Shown in pieces: positions 57,721 to 64,000 of a stretch of DNA of 64,000 nt (within the stretch, counting starts at the first letter, position 1; each line of letters opens with the position of its first letter). The stretch is from Candidatus Limnocylindrales bacterium (GTDB lineage Bacteria > Desulfobacterota > Binatia > UBA1149 > CAITLU01). Location: contig DASPNR010000011.1 in the NCBI GenBank assembly GCA_035626395.1, positions 62,001-126,000 on the forward strand. Direction: 5' to 3'. The notes beneath the pieces were generated by a model. It saw only the letters and a list, made by a program, of their open reading frames with translations, was not told the origin of the DNA and searched no databases. Made by a program: the position numbers and the translations under genes.

Positions 57721-58350
57721 ATGCTGCACGAATGGCTACCCGAGCTCGGGCTGGACGGGTTCCGACGCACCTATCTCGGCCGCGCCCCCTACTCCCGCGC
57801 GTCGGTCGCGCGCCGCGCGGCGCACGCGTTCGACTGGATCAGCCTGGATCGCTACCTCTCGACCGCCATCGATCCCGACATCCTGGTGATCTCGCGCGGC
57901 AAGCTCGTCGAGGAGCCGCCGCCGCGGTCGCTCGAGGAGATGCGCGCGATGTTCGCGCGCGGCATCGGCATCGTCGTGCGTCACCCCCAGCGGCAATGCC
58001 GGGAGCTGGCGGCGCTTTGCGATGAGCTCGCGCGGGACATGCCGGGGCGGCAGCGCGTGCTGATCTTCGCCACGCCCCGCGGCGTGCACGGATTCGGCTG
58101 GCACTACGATGCCGAGGAAGTGTTCATCGTGCAGACGGCGGGCGAGAAGGAGTACTACTTCCGCTACAACACCATCGACCCGGATCCGCGCTTCGGAGCG
58201 CAGCCGGACTTCTCGACGATCCGGGCCGAGACCACGCCGCTCATGAGCTGCACGCTGTGGCCCGGCGACTGGCTCTATCTGCCGCGCGGCATGTGGCACG
58301 TGGCCCAGCCGCTGTCGCATTCCCTGTCGATCTCCATCGGCGTGTACTGA
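57721..58350 (+). CDS. JmjC/cupin-type 2-oxoglutarate Fe(II) oxygenase-like protein
   Basis: The protein has 209 residues from ATG 57721; no clear ribosome site is seen. The facial triad is visible: H128 and D130 in GFGWHYDAEEVFIVQ and H193 in GDWLYLPRGMWHVAQP, with flanking SLSISIGVY as in cupin_4/JmjC ribosomal oxygenases. It is much shorter than RoxA/YcfD (~370), lacking the C-terminal winged helix. It is therefore a stand-alone catalytic core. It probably hydroxylates a protein or peptide; the substrate is unknown. It stands alone between the solenoid gene and the opposing EcsC gene. Confidence 0.82.
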   Translation: MLHEWLPELGLDGFRRTYLGRAPYSRASVARRAAHAFDWISLDRYLSTAIDPDILVISRGKLVEEPPPRSLEEMRAMFARGIGIVVRHPQRQCRELAALCDELARDMPGRQRVLIFATPRGVHGFGWHYDAEEVFIVQTAGEKEYYFRYNTIDPDPRFGAQPDFSTIRAETTPLMSCTLWPGDWLYLPRGMWHVAQPLSHSLSISIGVY

Positions 58351-58419
58351 TTCCGCTCGCGTGCTGCGCGCGGGATTGCCGACCGATTCAGCCCCAAAAC
58401 GGACCGCCGGTCGCAGCGG

Positions 58420-59205
58420 CTACGGCTGCGGCAGAGAATCGTACGCCCGTCGCACGATCTGACTGCCGTGCACGCGTTCGAGGCGGCGAACGATGAAGTG
58501 CCCGCGCGCCATGTTCTGGAAATGGTCCATGAACAGCGTGTTGAGCAGCGCTCCGCCGGCGGCGCCCACCACCGGCAGCATCTGCGCCGCCACTTTCTGC
58601 GTCACCGGAATGCTGAAGCGCTGCGCGATCTGCACGAGAAAGCGCACCATTACCGGCGCCGTCTCCTGGGTCAGCCCGCGCTGCGCGACGAACTCGGCCG
58701 CTTCGGCCATGGCCTTGGCCATCGCGCCGCGTACGAAGAAGTAGCCGGACTCGGAGGCATCGTCTCCGGGACGGCGTCCGCCAAGCGCGAACACCTCCAG
58801 GCACGCCATCTTGGTCTGCGCGGTCTTGATGTGCTCGCCCTCGCTGCGTGCGACGTCGGCGATCGAGCGCAGCATGATCGTGGTGGAGATGGGCAGCTCC
58901 ACGGCGAGCGCCGGCAGGCCGAAGAATCCGCCCGCCGCACCGGTGGTCGCCGCCATCAGCTTGTGCACCCACTCCGTCGATTCCTTGCGCGGGCGGTCGT
59001 CGAGGGTGACGAGGGCGAACGTCAGCGCACGATCGAGTGCCTGGCGCGTGGCCTGGGCGATCAGCTCGCGCGCATTCTGCGGCAGCAGGTCGAAGCCCGC
59101 CTCCAGCGGAGTGCCCACGGCGGCGCTGATGCGTGCGGCAAGGCCGGGATTCTCCAGCAGGTTGTGCGCCAGCTCCAGATCTTCGAGATCGTGCGCGGAA
59201 AGCAT
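58420..59205 (-). CDS. EcsC-family protein
   Basis: The protein has 261 residues; ATG 59205 follows AAAGAGG. It matches the EcsC family: LLENPGLAARISAAVGTPLE, KLMAATTGAAGGFFGLPALAVELPISTTIMLRSIADVARSEGE and ASESGYFFVRG. A C-terminal Gly/Ala-rich segment (VGAAGGALLNTLFMDHFQNMARGHFIVRRLER) ends the protein. The family is named after a B. subtilis protein encoded with an ABC transporter; its molecular role is not settled. The membrane GT-C gene ends 13 bases upstream on the same strand. Confidence 0.88.
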   Translation of the reverse strand: MLSAHDLEDLELAHNLLENPGLAARISAAVGTPLEAGFDLLPQNARELIAQATRQALDRALTFALVTLDDRPRKESTEWVHKLMAATTGAAGGFFGLPALAVELPISTTIMLRSIADVARSEGEHIKTAQTKMACLEVFALGGRRPGDDASESGYFFVRGAMAKAMAEAAEFVAQRGLTQETAPVMVRFLVQIAQRFSIPVTQKVAAQMLPVVGAAGGALLNTLFMDHFQNMARGHFIVRRLERVHGSQIVRRAYDSLPQP

Positions 59206-59218
59206 CAAGCGGCCTCTT

Positions 59219-61879
59219 TCACTTTCCCGTTGTACGGGACGCGCCGCCTTCCGCAACAGCCTTCCTGCGCTGCGGAGCCGATTCATCCCGCGGGCGCGCA
59301 TCGGCGTCGGCGGGAACTGGCGCGGCCAGCTCGATGACGGCCTGCGCGAAGGGCTGCAGCAGCGTGATCGCCAGCAGCTCGCGCGCCGCCGTCGCCCACG
59401 GCGCCAGGTAGGGCTGATACAGCCGCCGGTCGAAGTCGTTCGCCAGCCGCAGCCGATGCATGCGCAAGGAGGTCTCCATCGCGAGCATGGCGTCAACCGC
59501 CTCGCGCCGCACGCGCGCGTTCGTCGACGAATAGCCGAGGATGGCCCAGCCGGCGGCACGCATGTCGCCGCCATCGCGCAAGGCGCGAAGGAGCCGTACG
59601 GCGTCCACGTCGTCCTGCGGCAGCGCCGCTGCGGCTGCCTGCTCCGGCGTCAGCACCTGCATCCACCGCCGCGCCGCCTGTCGCCGCGCCTGCAGGTCCG
59701 GCTCGATGGCGGCGCGCATCGCGTCGGCGGCGACCGCTGCATGCTGCGAAGAAGCATCGGCCGGCGATTGCGCCTCCGGCGATGCGAGCGGTCGCGGCGG
59801 GGACTGCCCCTCCGGCGATGCGACGCCTGCCGGCGAAGGCGCACCGTCGGTCGCCCGCGTCCCGCCGGCGGCCGCTGCGTTCCCGCCCGCGGCCGGGCTG
59901 GCGCGCGCCTGCTCTTCCGTTTCTCGCACGTCGCGGCGCACCATCACGTCGAAGCGGCCATGACGGGCGTCGAGCACGTAACGTTCGACGAAGAAGCGGC
60001 GCAGCTCCGAGAAGTATGCCGGCGATTCTTCGAAGAAGGTCCAGCCCGCGTTGAGAGTCACGCCGTAGCGCGGCGGTTCCTTCTGGAGCTGCTCGAGCAC
60101 GCGACGTTCCTCCTGATGATCGGGACGGCCGGCGAACCAGTAGTCGTGCGGCAGCGGGTTCGCGCGCTGCGCAGCGTAGAGGAGCCCGCTGGTGGCGGGG
60201 AACGACCACACCGGATCTCCATGCAGCGTGTGCGCGTGGAGATGCTCGACCACGGCAGCGATGGCGTCGAGCTCATCGTCGGACTCGCGTTCCACTCGCA
60301 GCGGCAGCGTCAGCGGCATCGCACGCTCCGGCCCCGGGTCCAGCCATGCATTCCATGGTCCCACCAGGTTCGTGTACAGCTCCACCGAGAGCACCAGCGC
60401 GGCCATCGTCCAAACCGCAGCGTGCGTGACCGAGGATCCGTCGATGCCTTGCGGCCACACGCCTCGCGCCCACCATCGCACGACTCGCGCCAGCAACGCC
60501 GCGGCCACCACGATCGTCAGCGGAGCCGCCGTGATCTGGTGCATGAAGTCGGAGCGCGGGAACATCTGCATGTACATCGCCACCGCCATGAGCGCGCACA
60601 CGACGAAGGTCCGACCGCGGCCGGAACGGCGGGGATCGAAGCCCGGAGCCACGACCAGGTAGGCAAGGCCGGTGAAGTTGGCCATCAGCGCGAGCCAGAA
60701 CGAGGCGTTCTCGAGCTGGCTTGAGACCGCGGCGGCGGTTCCTTCGGGCGCAAGGCCGGAGGTCAGCGCAATCCAGCCGATGCCCGCGATCGCGCACGCG
60801 AACACGACCGCCGGCACCAGCGCCGGCACGAGCTGGGCGCGCACGAGCCGCCCCGCCATCGCGAACGACAGGCAGCCGGCCATCACCAGAACGGCGTAGG
60901 GCTGAGGCGGCGGATGCGCCACGTGATAGATGCTCTGGTAGTCGGCGCCGATCAGCAGCACGTCGAACAGGAAGCGCGAATGGCCGAGCTCCGTGTACAG
61001 CGGCACCATCCACGCAAGCGTCGGCAGCAGAAAGCTGGCGGCCAGCGCCACGATGGCGCCGGCACACGAAGCGGGCGTGGTGCCCTGCAGATGCGAGTCG
61101 CGTCCGCCGACGAGCACCGTGACCGCCAGGACGGGCAGCAGATGGACGAAAGCGTCCATGCCGCTCCACTGGAACTGGAAGGTGAACCACGTGCCGACCG
61201 CCATCACGGCCGCGCCGCCGACCGCGGCCAGACGATCCAGCAGCGTCTCGCGCGTGGCCACGGCACAGACGACCCAGGTCGCGCCGGCAAGCAGGAACGC
61301 GCCGGAGTTCGGCCGCAGCCACAACGCGAACGCCGCCAGCAGGCCTGCCGCAACGACCTTGTCGATGCGGGGGCGTTCGACCCACGACGAAAGCACCAGT
61401 GCGGAGGCGATCCAGGCAAGCGTCACTGCCCATGTCGGATACGGAACGTTGAACGCCGCGAACTCGCCGACGTAGACCGGCACGAAAGCCAGCCACAGCA
61501 GGGCGGGGATCGCCGCCAGCCGCGGCCCCGCGATCCGTCGCGTGATCTCGCACAGACCGGCGGCCGAAAGCGCGTTCATGCACACCAGCGCCAGCCGCAC
61601 GCCGGGGACGGCCGAGGAGCCGCTCATGAACAGCGTGTGGATGGCGAAGAAGCCGGGCGTGTAGCCGGTATGGAAGTCGAAATAGGGCCGCTCGCCGCGA
61701 AGTGCGCGCGTCAGATGGAAGAGGACGGTGCCTTCGTCCTCGAGCTGAAAGCCGTAGCCGCGCAGGGCCAGCAGGTAGGCCAGAGCGGCGGCGAACACCG
61801 CCAATACCGGAACGAAGCGGGCGATGGATGCAAAGGATCGCCCGACGCGATGCGCCTGCCGTCCGCGCAACCCACCCAT
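59219..61879 (-). CDS. GT-C type membrane glycosyltransferase-like protein with soluble extension
   Basis: The start ATG 61879 gives a basic head then membrane helices; upstream in-frame starts are unsupported. The protein has 886 residues. About eleven hydrophobic helices occupy residues ~20-480. The first extracytoplasmic loop has GFQLEDEGTVLFH, an acidic pair in the position of the GT-C catalytic Asp/Glu. Residues ~500-630 are a periplasmic domain. An Ala/Pro/Ser-rich linker (~645-700) and a ~185-residue helical C-terminal domain follow. It may transfer sugars from a polyprenyl donor. The C-terminal domain is not usual for the family. Confidence 0.72.
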   Translation of the reverse strand: MGGLRGRQAHRVGRSFASIARFVPVLAVFAAALAYLLALRGYGFQLEDEGTVLFHLTRALRGERPYFDFHTGYTPGFFAIHTLFMSGSSAVPGVRLALVCMNALSAAGLCEITRRIAGPRLAAIPALLWLAFVPVYVGEFAAFNVPYPTWAVTLAWIASALVLSSWVERPRIDKVVAAGLLAAFALWLRPNSGAFLLAGATWVVCAVATRETLLDRLAAVGGAAVMAVGTWFTFQFQWSGMDAFVHLLPVLAVTVLVGGRDSHLQGTTPASCAGAIVALAASFLLPTLAWMVPLYTELGHSRFLFDVLLIGADYQSIYHVAHPPPQPYAVLVMAGCLSFAMAGRLVRAQLVPALVPAVVFACAIAGIGWIALTSGLAPEGTAAAVSSQLENASFWLALMANFTGLAYLVVAPGFDPRRSGRGRTFVVCALMAVAMYMQMFPRSDFMHQITAAPLTIVVAAALLARVVRWWARGVWPQGIDGSSVTHAAVWTMAALVLSVELYTNLVGPWNAWLDPGPERAMPLTLPLRVERESDDELDAIAAVVEHLHAHTLHGDPVWSFPATSGLLYAAQRANPLPHDYWFAGRPDHQEERRVLEQLQKEPPRYGVTLNAGWTFFEESPAYFSELRRFFVERYVLDARHGRFDVMVRRDVRETEEQARASPAAGGNAAAAGGTRATDGAPSPAGVASPEGQSPPRPLASPEAQSPADASSQHAAVAADAMRAAIEPDLQARRQAARRWMQVLTPEQAAAAALPQDDVDAVRLLRALRDGGDMRAAGWAILGYSSTNARVRREAVDAMLAMETSLRMHRLRLANDFDRRLYQPYLAPWATAARELLAITLLQPFAQAVIELAAPVPADADARPRDESAPQRRKAVAEGGASRTTGK

Positions 61880-62237
61880 CAGAGAGCCGATAGCGCGGGC
61901 ACGCCGGCTCGTCGAACGGCCAGCCGCCTTGCCCGCCGGTTCGGCCAGGTACAAACTCGCCACCACGGGGGCGTGATGCGCCCACGGGTCGGACGGAAAA
62001 AGGATGGGAGCGGGACAGACTGTCGGATTCGTGCGCGCGCTGCGCGGGCCTGAGCGCGTTCGTCCGCGCTCTGCGTGCGACGGCAACCGGGCCGGCGGAC
62101 GATCCTGATGTCGCCGCGCCCGCATCGCCGCCGCCGCGGCCCCGCCGATCCCTCGGTTGCGCGACGGCAGGGGCGGAAGAACGGCTCGCGGCTCTTCCAC
62201 TTCGCGCGCATCGCCCAAGCGGGCGGAGGCTTCTGAG
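61880..62237. other. 358-base divergent intergenic region
   Basis: This region lies between the GT-C gene (leftward) and the histidine kinase (rightward). The frames open here on both strands are Arg-rich shadows without ribosome sites. I see no RNA gene, repeat or recognisable operator. It presumably carries the two divergent promoters. Confidence 0.4.
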
Positions 62238-64000
62238 ATGGGTCGGCTGCAGAACCTGCCGGTCAAGCAGAAGCTCACGATGGTCATCCTGCTGACCTGT
62301 TCGGCGGTGCTGCTGCTGGCGTGCGCGGTTCTGGCGGCCTACGAGCTCTACGACTTCCGCCGCGCGATGGCCCGCGACACCACCGTACTCGCCGACGTCC
62401 TGGCCAAGAACACGCAGGCGGCGCTGGCATTCGAGGACGACGCGTTCGCGCGCGACATGCTGCGCGCCCTGCAGGTGGAGCCGTACGTGACGGCGGCCGC
62501 TCTCTACGACGACGGCGGCGAGCTGTTCGCGGAATACGTGCGGCCGGGCGAACAGCTGTCGCTTCCCGACGGTCCGGCCATCGACGGAGCCCGTTTCGAA
62601 AGCGGCCATCTCGTGCTGTTCCGCCCGGTGCTGCTCAACGACAAGCGCATCGGCACGATCTACGTGCAGGCCGAGCTGGTCGGCCTCTACGAGCGGCTGC
62701 GGCTGTTCGCAGGCATCGCGCTGCTGGTTCTGATCGGCTCGGTGCTCGTGGCGTTCGCGCTGTCGGAGCGGCTGCAGCGCTTCATCACGGCGCCCATCCT
62801 TGCGCTGGCCGCCACCGCCCGGGTCATCGCCGAACGCAAGGACTTTGCCGCCCGCGCGCCCGAAGCCGAAGGCGAGCACGAGATCGCGGTGCTGACGCGC
62901 GCGTTCAACGAGATGCTCACGGGGATCGAGGAGCGCGAGAGCGCGCTGCGCGCGGCTAACGAGGCGCTGCGAGGCGAGATCGGCGAACGCAAGGCTGCCG
63001 AGGACCGGGTGCAGTCGCAGCTGGCCCGGCTCGAACTGCTCAATCAGATCACCCGAGCGGTGGGCGAGCGTCAGGACCTGTTCAGCATCTACGCGGTCCT
63101 CATCCGCAGCCTGGAGGAGAGACTGCCGGTCGACTTCTGCTGCGTCTGCAACTACGAGCCCGGCGAAAGCTGCATCGTCGTCGCCGCGCTCGGCAACGCC
63201 AGCAAGGAGATGGCCGCGGCCATGGGCATGGAGGAGAAGGCCCGCATCGCCGTGGACGAGAACGGGCTGAGCCGCTGCGTGCGAGGCCACCTGGTGTACG
63301 AGCCCGACGTCTCGGTCGTCGGCTTTCCGTTCCCGCAGCGGCTGGCCAGCGGCGGGATGCGCTCGATGGTTGCCGCGCCGCTGCTGGTCGAGAGCCGGGT
63401 GTTCGGCATCCTCGTCGCCGCGCGCAGGCAGACCTCGGCGTTCAGCAGCGGCGAATGCGAGTTCCTGCGTCAGCTCAGCGAGCACGTCGCGCTGGCCACG
63501 CACCAGGTGCAGCTCTACCAGGCGCTGCAGCAGGCATACGAGGACCTGCGCCAGACCCAGCAGGCGGTGATGCAGCAGGAGCGGCTGCGGGCGCTCGGGC
63601 AGATGGCCAGCGGAATCGCGCACGACATCAACAACGCGATCTCGCCGGTGGCTCTGTACACCGAATCGCTGCTGGAAACCGAGACCAACCTCAGCCCGCG
63701 CGCACGCGACTACTTGAAGACGATCGAGCACGCCATCGACGACGTCGCGGCGACGGTCGCGCGCATGCGGGAGTTCTACCGGCAGCGCGAGCCGCAGCTC
63801 TCCCTTGCGCGCGTCCAGCTCAACGATCTGGTCGAGCAGGTGCTCAACCTGACGCGCGCGCGTTGGAGCGACATGCCGCTGCAGAAGGGCATCGTCATCA
63901 ACCTCGAGACCGAGCTCGCCGAGTCACTGCACCAGGTGCTGGGCGTGGAGAGCGAGATCCGCGAGGCGCTGATCAACCTCGTGTTCAACGCCGTCGACGC
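62238..64000 (+). CDS. Membrane sensor histidine kinase, 5' part (continues past window)
   Basis: ATG 62238 has GGAGG 8-10 bases upstream, and the frame stays open to base 64000 (587 complete codons). Two membrane helices (~15-38 and ~152-176) flank a ~115-residue periplasmic CHASE8-like sensor (DTTVLADVLAKNTQAALAFEDD, YVTAAALYDDGGELFAEY). A HAMP domain (~177-230) and coiled coil, then a GAF domain (~270-420), precede the kinase core: H-box LGQMASGIAHDINNAISPV and N-box EIREALINLVFNAVDA. The ATP-binding end, and any receiver domain, lie outside. The HDINN form is that of hybrid/NtrB-like kinases. The signal is unknown. Confidence 0.92.
   Translation, partial: MGRLQNLPVKQKLTMVILLTCSAVLLLACAVLAAYELYDFRRAMARDTTVLADVLAKNTQAALAFEDDAFARDMLRALQVEPYVTAAALYDDGGELFAEYVRPGEQLSLPDGPAIDGARFESGHLVLFRPVLLNDKRIGTIYVQAELVGLYERLRLFAGIALLVLIGSVLVAFALSERLQRFITAPILALAATARVIAERKDFAARAPEAEGEHEIAVLTRAFNEMLTGIEERESALRAANEALRGEIGERKAAEDRVQSQLARLELLNQITRAVGERQDLFSIYAVLIRSLEERLPVDFCCVCNYEPGESCIVVAALGNASKEMAAAMGMEEKARIAVDENGLSRCVRGHLVYEPDVSVVGFPFPQRLASGGMRSMVAAPLLVESRVFGILVAARRQTSAFSSGECEFLRQLSEHVALATHQVQLYQALQQAYEDLRQTQQAVMQQERLRALGQMASGIAHDINNAISPVALYTESLLETETNLSPRARDYLKTIEHAIDDVAATVARMREFYRQREPQLSLARVQLNDLVEQVLNLTRARWSDMPLQKGIVINLETELAESLHQVLGVESEIREALINLVFNAVD

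Overview
This window is about 68-70 % G+C and densely coded on both strands, with short intergenic gaps, frequent 4-base ATGA/GTGA start-stop overlaps, and no rRNA, tRNA, insertion sequence, phage or CRISPR that I can recognise. The protein style is distinctive. It combines very large secreted proteins built from cysteine-rich repeats (CGNG..D.GE.CDDG units, disintegrin-like units, C..AP.C.G.CP.G..C units), Thr-rich linkers, dockerin-like modules, HTTM and FGGY proteins, and FecR/CHASE2 signalling. This fits an uncultured delta-proteobacterium-like lineage such as Candidatus Binatia/Binatota or a myxobacterial relative. That assignment is inference from protein style, not from a marker gene.

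Layout. 1-2.7 kb: 3' end of a cysteine-rich secreted protein. 2.8-9.7 kb: an envelope/second-messenger island (Thr-linker lipoprotein, TPR beta-barrel protein, FecR protein, DUF4242-cyclase) facing a CHASE2 cyclase. 10-13.5 kb: FG-GAP protein with a strictly periodic 54-residue repeat. 13.5-15.6 kb: spermidine-synthase-like/HTTM/hypothetical operon. 15.8-22.1 kb: AlaA aminotransferase, alpha/beta-hydrolase, phospholipase-A2-like protein, DUF4056 lipoprotein, UdgX uracil-DNA glycosylase, secreted hypothetical. 22.3-25.6 kb: glycosyltransferase plus glycogen-debranching-type enzyme. 25.7-28.8 kb: rRNA methyltransferase and a sigma-54 activator. 28.9-38.4 kb: secreted cysteine-rich proteins, a STAS/ECF sigma pair, a GST, and a caspase-like secreted protein with a coupled lipoprotein.

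38.8-43.9 kb: six co-directional genes (DoxX, bufferin precursor, SMP-30-like, two zf-HC2 anti-sigma-like proteins, membrane-fused NDH-2). 44-48.7 kb: a GntR-controlled catabolic operon (aminotransferase, class II aldolase, FGGY kinase) with two perfect FadR-type operators at the regulator's start. 49.6-51.6 kb: a complete bufferin locus bufA-bufB(MNIO)-bufC. 51.8-54 kb: foldase-dependent lipase and its foldase. 54-58.4 kb: beta-helix/cysteine-rich surface proteins and a JmjC/cupin oxygenase. 58.4-64 kb: EcsC protein, GT-C membrane protein and the 5' part of a sensor histidine kinase.

The most interesting system is the pair of bufferin (copper-binding RiPP) precursors. They have identical cysteine spacing but sit in two separate transcription units: one carries the modification enzymes, the other the DoxX partner with anti-sigma proteins and an NADH dehydrogenase. 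The second is the set of secreted modular cysteine-rich proteins that share domains across the window.
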